Source of the DNA: JBMNGG01 sp050949705
GTDB taxonomy: Bacteria > Bacillota > Thermosediminibacteria > Thermosediminibacterales > Tepidanaerobacteraceae
Direction: 5' to 3'
Assembly: GCA_050949705.1 (NCBI GenBank)
Contig: JBMNGG010000003.1
Span: 348,780 to 412,779 of the forward strand
DNA length: 64,000 nucleotides
Shown here: in pieces, positions 18,094 through 27,042 of the stretch
Numbering within the stretch: position 1 is the first letter of the stretch
Layout of the letters: the number at the start of each line of letters is the position of its first letter
Program-made: the position numbers and the translations under genes
Notes under the pieces: generated by a model
The model's database searches: none
What the model saw: only the letters and a program-made list of their open reading frames with translations
What the model was told of the DNA's origin: nothing

Positions 18094-18126
18094 TGTTTTC
18101 CATAGTCCTATCAGGAAGGTGATAAT

Positions 18127-19197
18127 ATGATTGAAAAGTTAGAAGCAGTGGAAGCGAAATATGATGAATTGACGAAACAAATAGCTGATCCGGAAATTAT
18201 AGCTAAACAAGCTAAATGGAGAGAGCTGACTAAAGAGCATGCTTCTTTACAAGAAATTGTAACCAAATTTAGGGAATATAAAAAGACCCTAATGCAAATA
18301 CAAGAAAACTCAGAGCTTCTAGTAGAGGCTTCCGGTGATCATGAAATGCAAGAGCTGATACAAAGCGAGCTAGAGCTTTTGGAAGATAAAAAGTCTGAGA
18401 TAGAAGAAAAACTTAAAATTTTATTACTTCCAAAAGACCCTAATGATGAAAGAAATGTAATAATGGAAATAAGAGCAGGCACTGGTGGAGAGGAGGCAGC
18501 CCTTTTTGCCGGAGACTTGTTCAGGATGTATAGTCGTTATGCGGAAAAACAAGGTTGGAAAGCGGAAATAATAGAATCAAATCCAACAGAGTTAGGTGGA
18601 TTTAAAGAGATTGTTTTTGAGATAAATGGAACAGGTGCATACAGTCGTTTGAAGTATGAATCTGGAGTGCATCGTGTGCAAAGAGTCCCATCTACCGAGG
18701 CAGGTGGGAGGATTCATACATCAGCTGCTACTGTGGCGGTTTTACCTGAAGCAGAAGAGGTCGATATAGAAATAAATCCTAATGACCTTCGAATCGATAT
18801 ATACAGAGCATCAGGCCATGGAGGCCAGGGAGTTAATACTACAGATTCGGCAGTAAGGATTACCCACTTACCCACTGGAATAGTTGTTACATGCCAAGAC
18901 GAACGTTCTCAGCTTAAGAACAAGGATAAGGCTATGAAAGTTTTACGAGCGAGGCTTATGGAAAAGTATCAAGAAGAGCAAGATCGTGAAATAGCTCAAA
19001 ATCGCCGTAGTCAAGTAGGTTCAGGTGATCGCAGTGAACGGATACGTACTTATAACTTTCCACAGGGCAGGATTACAGACCACCGTATAGGTCTTACCAC
19101 TCATCAATTAGCAAATACTTTACAAGGTGAGCTGGATGAAATAATAGAACCTTTAATTGCAGAAGATCAAGCAAAGAGACTGGCTCAGGTCGAATAA
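18127..19197 (+). CDS. prfA: Peptide chain release factor 1
   Basis: This 356-residue class I release factor for UAA/UAG carries the GGQ motif ([16 protein letters not shown]) that triggers peptidyl-tRNA hydrolysis. The Gln of that motif is the substrate of PrmC, encoded directly downstream. [20 protein letters not shown] and the C-terminal [15 protein letters not shown] are family-conserved. The GGAAGGTG site precedes ATG. The length is normal. Confidence 0.97.
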   Translation: MIEKLEAVEAKYDELTKQIADPEIIAKQAKWRELTKEHASLQEIVTKFREYKKTLMQIQENSELLVEASGDHEMQELIQSELELLEDKKSEIEEKLKILLLPKDPNDERNVIMEIRAGTGGEEAALFAGDLFRMYSRYAEKQGWKAEIIESNPTELGGFKEIVFEINGTGAYSRLKYESGVHRVQRVPSTEAGGRIHTSAATVAVLPEAEEVDIEINPNDLRIDIYRASGHGGQGVNTTDSAVRITHLPTGIVVTCQDERSQLKNKDKAMKVLRARLMEKYQEEQDREIAQNRRSQVGSGDRSERIRTYNFPQGRITDHRIGLTTHQLANTLQGELDEIIEPLIAEDQAKRLAQVE

Positions 19198-19239
19198 AAG
19201 ACAAATAGTAATAAATATAAGAAGATAGAGGCGTTTATA

Positions 19240-20094
19240 GTGACTGTAAGGGAAGCTTTGATATTGGGCCGAAAAAAGCTCAGAAAAGTTGGGATACCAA
19301 ATCCCTCCCTAGACGCAGAGCTTATTTTAAGTCATATTTTAGCAATAGATAGATTTAAGCTTTTAGTAGATGATGAAATAAAGCTAACTCAAGAGCAGCT
19401 AAACAATTACAAGGATTTGTTACAACAAAGATGTAAATTTATTCCTGTTGCCTATATAACTGGCCGGAAGGAGTTCTATGGTCTGGATTTTTATATAAAA
19501 CCAGGAGTATTAATTCCCCGGCCAGAAACTGAATTTGTAGTTGATGAAGCATTAAAGGCAATTGCTACGAATAAAAATCCACTAATTGCTGATTTGTGTT
19601 GCGGTAGTGGTGCCATTTCCGTTGCTCTTGCTTTTAACAATAAACGGGCTAAGGTATATGCTTCAGACATATCGGATGTTGCTTGTGAGGTTGCAAGAAT
19701 TAATGTAAATTTGTTTGGTCTGGAAAATCGGGTTTTTCTATTGTTTGGAGATTTATGGTCTCCCTTTAAAGAAAGAAATATAAGAGGTTTCGATGTAGTG
19801 GTATCAAACCCTCCTTATATACCTGAACATGAGCTTAACAAGCTTCCTAATGATGTTAAAAATGAACCGCAAGTAGCGTTAAATGGCGGTGTAGACGGAC
19901 TTGATTTTTATAGAAAAATAGTTACAGATGTTTCGGAATTTTTAAAACCCGGAGGCACTATCATATTCGAGATCGGTTGGGACCAAGGAGCTAAAGTCAA
20001 AGCTTTGTTAAAGGATACTGGCTTTTGTAATGTTAATATAGTCAAAGATTATGCTGGCTTTGACAGAGTGGTGACCGGGATTTATTGTAAATAA
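19240..20094 (+). CDS. prmC: Release factor glutamine methyltransferase
   Basis: This 284-residue SAM-dependent enzyme has an N-terminal helical release-factor-binding domain, then YITGRKEFYG, the SAM loop DLCCGSGAISVALA and the catalytic NPPY (VVSNPPYIPE). It N5-methylates the Gln of the GGQ motif in release factors. It starts at GTG 19240 after AGATAGAGGCG and follows prfA by 42 bases, a near-universal pairing. Confidence 0.95.
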   Translation: MTVREALILGRKKLRKVGIPNPSLDAELILSHILAIDRFKLLVDDEIKLTQEQLNNYKDLLQQRCKFIPVAYITGRKEFYGLDFYIKPGVLIPRPETEFVVDEALKAIATNKNPLIADLCCGSGAISVALAFNNKRAKVYASDISDVACEVARINVNLFGLENRVFLLFGDLWSPFKERNIRGFDVVVSNPPYIPEHELNKLPNDVKNEPQVALNGGVDGLDFYRKIVTDVSEFLKPGGTIIFEIGWDQGAKVKALLKDTGFCNVNIVKDYAGFDRVVTGIYCK

Positions 20095-20146
20095 AATGAT
20101 TAACATTTGTATGAACCTTATAGCAATATTTAAGAAGGGTAGTTTA

Positions 20147-21190
20147 ATGCTAAATACCAGAATAATAACCGTAGATAAAAATCAACCTGAAATAGAAAAA
20201 ATAAAAGAAGGGGCAAGAATAATAAGAGAAGGCGGCCTTGTTGCTTTTCCTACAGAAACAGTTTACGGGCTGGGAGGCAATGCTCTTGATGAAAAAGTAG
20301 CTAGAAAGATATATGCTGCTAAGGGCAGGCCCCAAGATAATCCTTTAATTGTCCATATTTATTCTGTTTCACAACTGGACATGCTAGTTAAGGAAATACC
20401 GAAAAAGGCTGCCATTTTAATGGATAAATTTTGGCCAGGCCCTCTCACTATTATTTTTAATAAGAAAGACAGTGTCCCTCACGGCACAACGGGGGGTCTT
20501 GATACTGTAGCTATACGAATGCCTGACCATTCTGTGGCTCTTAAGCTTATTGAAGAGGCAGGTGTTCCTATAGCAGCGCCAAGTGCTAATATATCAGGAA
20601 GACCAAGCCCTGTTTGTGCTAGTGATGTGGCTGAAGATTTATCTGGAAGGATTGATATGATTTTAGATGGAGGATCAGCTTCTGTTGGAGTTGAATCTAC
20701 AGTGTTAGATATTTCGGAAGAAGTGCCGATGATTTTAAGACCGGGTGGGGTTAATCGGGAAGATTTAGAAATGATTCTTGGCTGTGTCGAAGTGGACCCC
20801 GGTCTTGCTCCTGGAGAACATCCTCGCTCTCCAGGACAGAAATATAGGCATTATGCACCTCGAGCCACTATGACCGTTGTTCAAGGCTCGCTGGAAAACC
20901 AGGTTAGAACCATCATAAAACTTACCGAGGAATTTGAGGAAGAAGGATATAAAGTAGGGATTATGGCTACAGCTCAGACTAGACACCAGTATTTGAAAGG
21001 TTGTGTTATGTCTGTGGGGGATAGAACTGCACCCCTTACAATATCATCAAATCTTTTTACCATATTAAGAAAGTTTGATCGACTGGAAGTTGACAAAATT
21101 CTTGCAGAAGGTATTTCCGAAGATGGCATAGGTCTTGCTGTAATGAATAGGCTCTACAAGGCTGCAGGCTACAATGTTTTAAAGGTATAG
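20147..21190 (+). CDS. Threonylcarbamoyl-AMP synthase (TsaC/Sua5)
   Basis: The ATG at 20147 follows AGAAGGGTAG; the in-frame ATG at 20096 has no site. The 347-residue enzyme makes threonylcarbamoyl-AMP for the tRNA t6A modification. It has the YrdC domain (GGLVAFPTETVYGLGGNA, AKGRPQDNPLIVHI, RMPDHSVALKLIEEAGVPIAAPSANISGRPSP) and a separate C-terminal Sua5 domain after SPGQKYRHYAP, so it is the long Sua5-type form. The order prfA-prmC-sua5 is the same as in Bacillus. Confidence 0.95.
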   Translation: MLNTRIITVDKNQPEIEKIKEGARIIREGGLVAFPTETVYGLGGNALDEKVARKIYAAKGRPQDNPLIVHIYSVSQLDMLVKEIPKKAAILMDKFWPGPLTIIFNKKDSVPHGTTGGLDTVAIRMPDHSVALKLIEEAGVPIAAPSANISGRPSPVCASDVAEDLSGRIDMILDGGSASVGVESTVLDISEEVPMILRPGGVNREDLEMILGCVEVDPGLAPGEHPRSPGQKYRHYAPRATMTVVQGSLENQVRTIIKLTEEFEEEGYKVGIMATAQTRHQYLKGCVMSVGDRTAPLTISSNLFTILRKFDRLEVDKILAEGISEDGIGLAVMNRLYKAAGYNVLKV

Positions 21191-21202
21191 GAGGTGTTCT
21201 GT

Positions 21203-21658
21203 TTGCCTAAAAAGATTATTTTTATTTGCACCGGTAATACATGTCGTAGTACTATGGCAGAAGCTCTTTTTAGAAAAATTTTAAACGACATAGATAGGCT
21301 CAAGGATATTGAAGTAGCTTCCTATGGTATAGCAGCTATAGAAGGTCAACCGGCTTCCCAAAACGCAATAAAGGCTATGGCTGAAGAAGGTATTGATATC
21401 TCCGGTCATAAGGCTAGGCGCCTTACAGAAGAAGTGATGAAAGCAGACCTTGTTTTGACTATGACTCAAAATCACAAAGACTACATAATTCACAGATTTC
21501 CAAAGTTAAAAGGTAAGGTTTTCTTACTAGGAGAATTTGTTGGTGATAATGTCGAGATTCCTGATCCATTTGGTCAAGATATTAATATATATAAGATAGT
21601 CGCAAAAGAGATAAAGGATAAGCTTAAAAGAGTAGTTAAAAGGTTGGGAAAAACCTAG
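21203..21658 (+). CDS. Low-molecular-weight phosphatase, YwlE-like (probable protein-arginine phosphatase)
   Basis: The start is most likely TTG 21203, seven bases after AGGAGGT; a GTG at 21194 overlaps that site. The 151-residue protein has the P-loop FICTGNTCRSTMAEA (C-x5-R) and the Asp loop PDPFG. The Thr in CTGNTCRS is the residue known in Bacillus YwlE to favour phosphoarginine over phosphotyrosine, so arginine dephosphorylation is inferred. No mcsB arginine kinase is in the window. The position after sua5 and before rpiB matches ywlE in Bacillus. Confidence 0.88.
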   Translation: MPKKIIFICTGNTCRSTMAEALFRKILNDIDRLKDIEVASYGIAAIEGQPASQNAIKAMAEEGIDISGHKARRLTEEVMKADLVLTMTQNHKDYIIHRFPKLKGKVFLLGEFVGDNVEIPDPFGQDINIYKIVAKEIKDKLKRVVKRLGKT

Positions 21659-21670
21659 TAATGGAATGTC

Positions 21671-21700
21671 TGGACAACTTCCACAAAATTAGTATATAAT
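21671..21700 (+). promoter_or_regulatory. Possible sigma-A-type promoter before rpiB
   Basis: TGGACA at 21671-21676 and TATAAT at 21695-21700 with an 18-base spacer end 33 bases before the rpiB start. Confidence 0.55.
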
Positions 21701-21733
21701 TAAATAAATTTTCGCATTTAAGGAGGCGAGATT

Positions 21734-22174
21734 TTGACAATTGCTATAGCTTGCGATCACGGAGGATATAATTTAAAAATAGAGTTAATAAAGTTTTTTG
21801 ATGAAAACAATATTAGTTATAAAGATTTGGGTACATTTTGTACCGAATCAGTGGACTATCCCGATATAGCAATTCCTTGTGCTGAAGCTGTTGCAAGAGG
21901 AGAATATGAAAAAGGAATAATCATATGTGGTACAGGAATAGGGGTATGTATTGCGGCTAATAAAGTGAAGGGAATCAGAGCGGCATTATGTCACGATATT
22001 TTTTCTGCTCGTATGTCGCGATTACACAACAATGCTAATATTTTAACCATGGGCGGTAGAGTAATTGGCTCAGGTTTAGCCACATCTATTGTTGAAACAT
22101 GGTTGGCAAATGATTTTGAAGGAGATCGACATCAACGCAGAGTGGATAAGATTACCGAATATGAAAGCCGATAG
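21734..22174 (+). CDS. rpiB: Ribose-5-phosphate isomerase B
   Basis: This 146-residue RpiB/LacAB-family protein interconverts ribose-5-phosphate and ribulose-5-phosphate. It begins at TTG 21734 after AAGGAGGCGAG, with the initial IAIACDHGG motif, the IICGTGIGVCIAANK active-site loop with the catalytic Cys, and RVIGSGLA near the end. It leads into glyA and upp, so the set supplies pentose phosphate, C1 units and UMP. Confidence 0.95.
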   Translation: MTIAIACDHGGYNLKIELIKFFDENNISYKDLGTFCTESVDYPDIAIPCAEAVARGEYEKGIIICGTGIGVCIAANKVKGIRAALCHDIFSARMSRLHNNANILTMGGRVIGSGLATSIVETWLANDFEGDRHQRRVDKITEYESR

Positions 22175-22208
22175 ACCTTAACTATAGAAATAAAAGAGGT
22201 GTTAATAG

Positions 22209-23450
22209 GTGGAGTTACTAAAATCAGTGGACCCTGAAATTGCTGAAGCTATAGAAAGAGAAGCTCATCGACAAGAATACAAGTTAGAGATGATTGCATC
22301 AGAGAACTTTACTAGTAAAGCGGTTATGGCAGCACAGGGTTCTGTATTAACAAACAAATATGCAGAAGGGTATCCCGGCAGGCGTTATTACGGAGGTTGC
22401 GAATTTGTAGATATAGCTGAAAACCTTGCCAGAGAAAGGGCTAAGAAATTGTTTGCGGCAGAACATGCAAACGTTCAGCCTCACTCAGGCTCTCAAGCCA
22501 ATATGGGCGTTTATTTTGCAAAGTTAAATTTTGGAGATAAAGTTTTAGGCATGAATTTAGCTCATGGTGGCCATCTCACACACGGAAGTCCAGTAAATAT
22601 TTCGGGGAAATACTTTGAATTTTTATCATATGGTGTTGCAAAAGAAACAGGTTATATTGATTATGATGAATTAGAGGCCATTGCAAAAAAACATAAACCA
22701 AAGATGATTGTAGCAGGGGCTAGCGCTTATCCCAGGATTATCGACTTTGTCAGATTTTCCGAAATAGCTAAAGAGGTTGGAGCATACCTCATGGTAGATA
22801 TGGCTCACATTGCGGGATTAGTAGCAGCAGGATTACATCCAAATCCTGTACCCGTATCTGATTTTGTTACTACTACAACTCATAAAACACTCAGAGGACC
22901 TCGTGGTGGCATGATTTTTTGCAAAGAAGAGGATGCCAAGGCTATAGATAAGGCTATATTTCCCGGAATTCAAGGTGGGCCTTTAATGCATGTCATTGCT
23001 GCAAAAGCTGTTTGCTTGAAGGAGGCAGCTACGGACGAATTTGTAGAATATCAAAAACAAGTGGTAAAAAATGCGAAAGCTTTGGCTGAAAGCCTTCTAA
23101 ACAAAGGTTTTAATTTAGTTTCTGGTGGTACCGATAATCATTTGATTCTAATTGATTTACAAAACAAAAAACTTACTGGAAAGGAAGCGGAACATCTTTT
23201 AGATGAAGTGGGAATAACAGTAAATAAAAATGCTGTCCCTTACGATCCCCAAAAACCTAATGTTACAAGCGGAATCCGTATAGGAACACCAGCTCTTACG
23301 TCGCGAGGAATGAAAGAGAAAGAGATGGAAATTATAGCGGAATTCATCGACAAAACCCTCTCTAATGGCGGAGATGAAAACACTAGAGTTAAAATATCTA
23401 AAGAAATTAAAGCTCTTTGCAAAAGCTTTCCTCTTTATTCCAACAAATAG
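22209..23450 (+). CDS. glyA: Serine hydroxymethyltransferase
   Basis: This 413-residue PLP enzyme interconverts serine and glycine with tetrahydrofolate. The PLP Lys lies in [14 protein letters not shown]. The substrate-binding region [14 protein letters not shown] and [13 protein letters not shown] sequence ([13 protein letters not shown]) are intact. The GTG start at 22209 follows AGAGGTG. It sits 14 bases upstream of upp, so it is probably cotranscribed from the rpiB promoter. Confidence 0.97.
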   Translation: MELLKSVDPEIAEAIEREAHRQEYKLEMIASENFTSKAVMAAQGSVLTNKYAEGYPGRRYYGGCEFVDIAENLARERAKKLFAAEHANVQPHSGSQANMGVYFAKLNFGDKVLGMNLAHGGHLTHGSPVNISGKYFEFLSYGVAKETGYIDYDELEAIAKKHKPKMIVAGASAYPRIIDFVRFSEIAKEVGAYLMVDMAHIAGLVAAGLHPNPVPVSDFVTTTTHKTLRGPRGGMIFCKEEDAKAIDKAIFPGIQGGPLMHVIAAKAVCLKEAATDEFVEYQKQVVKNAKALAESLLNKGFNLVSGGTDNHLILIDLQNKKLTGKEAEHLLDEVGITVNKNAVPYDPQKPNVTSGIRIGTPALTSRGMKEKEMEIIAEFIDKTLSNGGDENTRVKISKEIKALCKSFPLYSNK

Positions 23451-23463
23451 GAGGCCATAATTA

Positions 23464-24093
23464 ATGGAAAACGTATTTGTTTTTGACCATCCCTTAATTC
23501 AACACAAATTAGCTTTAATCAGAGATAAAAATACCGGTTCAAAAGAGTTTAGAGAATTAGTAGAAGAAGTAGCAGTATTGATGGCTTATGAGGTTACAAG
23601 AAACTTGCCATTGGAAGATGTTAAGGTTAATACTCCAGTAGGGCCCGCCAATGTTAAAATGCTTTCCGGCAAAAAACTCGGCATTGTGCCTATTTTGAGG
23701 GCTGGTCTTGGTATGGTAAATGGCATGTTAAAGTTGATTCCTAATGCAAGGGTCGGTCACATTGGCTTATTTAGAGACCCTGATACTCTTATGCCAGTGG
23801 AATACTATTGTAAGATGCCATCAGATGTAAATGAGAGAGAATTAATCATTTTAGATCCTATGTTGGCTACCGGAGGTTCGGCGGCTAAAGCAGTGGAGTT
23901 ATTAAAGGAAAGAGGTGCTACTAACATCAAGCTTATGTGCCTCATAGCTGCACCAGAAGGAATTGAAGAGGTTCATAAACATCATCCTGATGTAGAAATT
24001 TATACTGGGGCTGTAGATGAAAAATTAAACTCCCACGGCTATATTGTCCCCGGCCTTGGTGATGCTGGTGATAGACTATTCGGAACGAAATAA
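23464..24093 (+). CDS. upp: Uracil phosphoribosyltransferase
   Basis: This 209-residue enzyme makes UMP from uracil and PRPP. It has the PRPP loop [26 protein letters not shown] and the C-terminal uracil-binding [16 protein letters not shown]. The GGAGG site lies just after the glyA stop. A terminator closes the transcript. The uracil permease gene about 3 kb downstream acts in the same salvage route. Confidence 0.97.
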   Translation: MENVFVFDHPLIQHKLALIRDKNTGSKEFRELVEEVAVLMAYEVTRNLPLEDVKVNTPVGPANVKMLSGKKLGIVPILRAGLGMVNGMLKLIPNARVGHIGLFRDPDTLMPVEYYCKMPSDVNERELIILDPMLATGGSAAKAVELLKERGATNIKLMCLIAAPEGIEEVHKHHPDVEIYTGAVDEKLNSHGYIVPGLGDAGDRLFGTK

Positions 24094-24103
24094 AGATAAA
24101 AAC

Positions 24104-24139
24104 TAGGCTTTCCTATTAAAGGATAGCCTTTATTTTTTA
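24104..24139 (+). terminator. Terminator after upp
   Basis: AGGCTTTCCT and AGGATAGCCT form a stem around TATTAA, followed by TTTATTTTTTATTT. Confidence 0.8.
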
Positions 24140-24224
24140 TTTAATTGAATGTGTATAGTAACGATGTTAAAATGTAACTTAGGATATAACCATAATAATC
24201 TTCTGTGTATTGGGAGGGGCTTTG

Positions 24225-24635
24225 ATGCGAAAGGATTGGGACAAATATTTTATGGATATAGCTTTTCAGGTAAGGGGTAGGAGTACATGCCCAAGGTTAC
24301 AGGTCGGAGCAGTAGTAGTAAAGGACAATAGAATTAAAGGTACAGGATACAATGGCAGTCCTTCAGGTATGGATCATTGCGATGATGTTGGGTGCTTGAT
24401 GATAAACAATCACTGTATAAGGACAATTCATGCTGAGGTCAATGCATTACTTGAGTGTTCTCCGGAAGAACGGAAAGGTGCTACAATATATGTTACTGCT
24501 CGGCCTTGTGCCGAATGCTCTAAGCTTATAATAAACTCCGGTATAAGCAGAGTAGTTTACGCCCAGGAATATCATGTTGACCATGATTGGTTTAAAGAGG
24601 CTCCATGGATTAATGTGGTTCATATGCCTGTATAG
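24225..24635 (+). CDS. Deoxycytidylate deaminase (ComEB-like)
   Basis: The ATG at 24225 is preceded by GGGAGGGG; an upstream in-frame start at 24210 overlaps that site. The 136-residue zinc enzyme has HAEVNAL and RPCAECSK, the HAE/PCxxC zinc ligands of the deaminase family, and an N-terminal STCPRLQVGAVVVKDN typical of dCMP deaminases. It converts dCMP to dUMP for dTMP synthesis. It is a separate unit between upp and tagO. Confidence 0.92.
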   Translation: MRKDWDKYFMDIAFQVRGRSTCPRLQVGAVVVKDNRIKGTGYNGSPSGMDHCDDVGCLMINNHCIRTIHAEVNALLECSPEERKGATIYVTARPCAECSKLIINSGISRVVYAQEYHVDHDWFKEAPWINVVHMPV

Positions 24636-24670
24636 TGTTGAACAAACAATATACTGACATATTAGGGCGA

Positions 24671-24699
24671 TTGACAAACATATGTATATGCAATAAAAT
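24671..24699 (+). promoter_or_regulatory. Sigma-A-type promoter before tagO
   Basis: A consensus TTGACA at 24671-24676 and TAAAAT at 24694-24699 are separated by 17 bases, ending 35 bases before the tagO start. Confidence 0.7.
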
Positions 24700-24733
24700 G
24701 TAAAAGAGCAAACAATATAAAAGGAGCGATTTC

Positions 24734-25771
24734 ATGCCAATTTACATATACGGTTTTTTTATGGCAATGCTTTTGGCATTTTTAGTAACTCCGTTTGTAA
24801 TGAAATTAGCATGGAAGATCGGAGCAATCGATGTTCCTGGTGATGCACGTCGTGTTCATAAAAAACCAATGCCTCGATTAGGGGGATTAGCTATATATAT
24901 TGCTTTTATTATGGCTGGGTTAATAACTCTGCCTTTAAAATCACCCTCTGTTAAGGGAATTCTTCTAGGTTCGACAATCATAGTGATTATAGGCATCTTA
25001 GATGATATATATGATCTTCCAGCCAAAGTAAAACTCGTGGGTCAAATTGCTGCTGCAGGTATTTTGGTGCTTTTTGGAACAAAAGTGAATTTGATTACGA
25101 ATCCCTTGGGAGGCATGTTTGTTCTTGGGAAATTAGCTATTCCTGCAACTCTGTTTTGGGTTGTGGGGATAACCAATACATTAAATTTCATTGACGGTCT
25201 TGATGGCTTAGCGGCGGGAGTAGCTGCCATCGCAGCTTTTACAATGATGTTAGTAAATTTAAGTTTGGAGCAAGCAAGTGGTACTCTTGTAATGGCGCTT
25301 CTTGCAGGTGCTGCTATAGGCTTTCTACCTTATAATTTCAACCCGGCGAAAATATTTATGGGTGATACCGGTGCTATGTTTTTAGGCTTTGTACTAGCTG
25401 CCCAAGCAATAGAAGGTGCTGTTAAAAGTGCCACAGCAATGGCCTTGATCATACCTATACTAGCGTTGGGACTGCCTATTTTCGATACTGCTTATGCTAT
25501 TTTACGCAGATTTGTAAACGGAAAACCGCTAATGCAAGCTGACAAGGGGCATGTACATCATAGACTTTTGGATATCGGCTTATCACAAAAACAAGCTGTA
25601 GTGTATATGTATTTAATAAGTATTTCTTTAGGTATATGTTCCATAGTGTTAGCAAGATTAGGTATGAAACAGGGGATCATAGCTTTTGCTTTAGTGATTT
25701 CTATGCTTTTGATTTCCGTAAGGTATATAAATATTACTTTAGAAGCGAAAAAGTCTACCCATGGAATGTAA
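24734..25771 (+). CDS. tagO: Undecaprenyl-phosphate N-acetylglucosaminyl 1-phosphate transferase (TagO/WecA)
   Basis: This 345-residue polytopic membrane enzyme attaches GlcNAc-1-phosphate to undecaprenyl phosphate, the first step of secondary wall polymer assembly. It has the family motifs MPRLGG, ILDDIYDLP (Asp pair), NFIDGLDGLAAG, FMGDTGAMFLGF and the cytoplasmic HVHHRL loop. wecB follows after 13 bases, so they make an operon for wall glycopolymers. Such polymers often anchor SLH proteins, which fits the giant SLH protein at the right end (inference). Confidence 0.93.
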   Translation: MPIYIYGFFMAMLLAFLVTPFVMKLAWKIGAIDVPGDARRVHKKPMPRLGGLAIYIAFIMAGLITLPLKSPSVKGILLGSTIIVIIGILDDIYDLPAKVKLVGQIAAAGILVLFGTKVNLITNPLGGMFVLGKLAIPATLFWVVGITNTLNFIDGLDGLAAGVAAIAAFTMMLVNLSLEQASGTLVMALLAGAAIGFLPYNFNPAKIFMGDTGAMFLGFVLAAQAIEGAVKSATAMALIIPILALGLPIFDTAYAILRRFVNGKPLMQADKGHVHHRLLDIGLSQKQAVVYMYLISISLGICSIVLARLGMKQGIIAFALVISMLLISVRYINITLEAKKSTHGM

Positions 25772-25784
25772 AGGAGAGTAAGGT

Positions 25785-26942
25785 GTGGATAGAATAAAGA
25801 TATTAGCTATTTTTGGGACAAGGCCAGAAGCTATAAAAATGGCACCACTGGTACAGGAACTCAAGAAAAGGGATTCTATTTTGTGTGAGGTGGCTGTTAC
25901 GGCTCAACACCGGGAGATGCTGGATCAGGTGTTGGGTCTTTTTGATATAAAACCTGACTATGATTTGGACATTATGACCCAAAAGCAAACACTGTTTAGT
26001 ATTACTACAAAAGCCCTTTTGGGTTTAGGGGACGTTTTACATCAATCAAAGCCGGATATGGTGTTAGTGCATGGGGATACTACTACTACATTTGCAGGTG
26101 CATTAGCAGCCTTTTACAGTAAAATAAAAGTAGGGCATGTGGAAGCAGGTCTTAGGACTCACAACAAGTGGCTTCCTTTCCCTGAAGAAATGAATCGGAC
26201 ACTTACATGCTCTTTAAGCGATGTACATTTAGCACCTACTGAAACTGCCAGATTAAATCTTCAAAAAGAAGGGGTTAATCCCCAAAATATTTTTGTTGCG
26301 GGCAATACAGTAATAGATTCTTTAAGAACTACCGTTAAAAAGGATTTTACCTTTTCTACAGATGTTTTAAATAAAATTGACTTTAAAAGACGGAAGATAA
26401 TATTGGTTACAGCACATCGTAGAGAGAATTTAGGTTCCCCTCTTGAAAATATTTGTTCTGCTCTTAAAAAGCTAGCTGACGATTCCCCCGATATCGACAT
26501 AATATACCCGGTACATTTAAACCCAGCTGTTCGTAACGTTGCATTTGATATTCTTGATAATCACGAACATATACATCTTTTAGATCCATTAAATACTGAT
26601 GAAATGCATAATCTTATGGCCAGATGTTATTTGGTGATGACAGATTCCGGTGGTCTTCAAGAAGAAGCTCCTTCTTTAGGAAAACCGGTTTTGGTATTAA
26701 GAAGAGAAACTGAACGTCCTGAAGCGGTAGAAGCGGGCACTGTTAAGGTAATAGGTACTGAATATCAAACAATTTACAGAGAGGCAAAGAAACTTTTAAT
26801 AGATAAAGAAGAATACGACAGAATGGCTAATGCCGTAAATCCATATGGTGATGGTTTTGCATCAAGTCGTATTGCGAATTTCATCTTGTTTTATTTTGGT
26901 ATTATCAAAGACAAGCCTGATGAATTTTCTCCTAAAAAATAA
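25785..26942 (+). CDS. wecB: UDP-N-acetylglucosamine 2-epimerase (non-hydrolysing)
   Basis: This 385-residue enzyme converts UDP-GlcNAc to UDP-ManNAc. Conserved blocks are FGTRPEAIKMAPL, VHGDTTT, HVEAGLRT, FPEEMNR and TDSGGLQEEAPSLGKP. The GTG start at 25785 follows GGAGAGTAAG. Called mnaA in Bacillus, where it lies directly upstream of the ATP synthase operon, it sits here upstream of uraA-sigI-rsgI and then the V-ATPase genes. Confidence 0.95.
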   Translation: MDRIKILAIFGTRPEAIKMAPLVQELKKRDSILCEVAVTAQHREMLDQVLGLFDIKPDYDLDIMTQKQTLFSITTKALLGLGDVLHQSKPDMVLVHGDTTTTFAGALAAFYSKIKVGHVEAGLRTHNKWLPFPEEMNRTLTCSLSDVHLAPTETARLNLQKEGVNPQNIFVAGNTVIDSLRTTVKKDFTFSTDVLNKIDFKRRKIILVTAHRRENLGSPLENICSALKKLADDSPDIDIIYPVHLNPAVRNVAFDILDNHEHIHLLDPLNTDEMHNLMARCYLVMTDSGGLQEEAPSLGKPVLVLRRETERPEAVEAGTVKVIGTEYQTIYREAKKLLIDKEEYDRMANAVNPYGDGFASSRIANFILFYFGIIKDKPDEFSPKK

Positions 26943-26978
26943 ATTTGATATAATTTGACAAAAAAAGCTTGATTTTAG

Positions 26979-27016
26979 ACATTTTTTCCGCTAAAGTAAA
27001 AGAGGCAAAAAAATGT
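26979..27016 (+). promoter_or_regulatory. Hairpin in the uraA leader
   Basis: ACATTTTTT and AAAAAATGT pair over 9 bases with a further short inner stem, just upstream of the uraA ribosome site. No T run follows, so it is not a standard terminator. It could influence translation start. No PyrR-binding consensus was recognised. Confidence 0.35.
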
Positions 27017-27042
27017 AATGTTATAGAAAAGGTGGGATTCAT

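Noticed and set aside
26949..26966. A TATAAT-like string after wecB considered as the uraA promoter
   Set aside because: No acceptable -35 box lies 16-18 bases upstream, and the AT-rich context makes chance matches likely.
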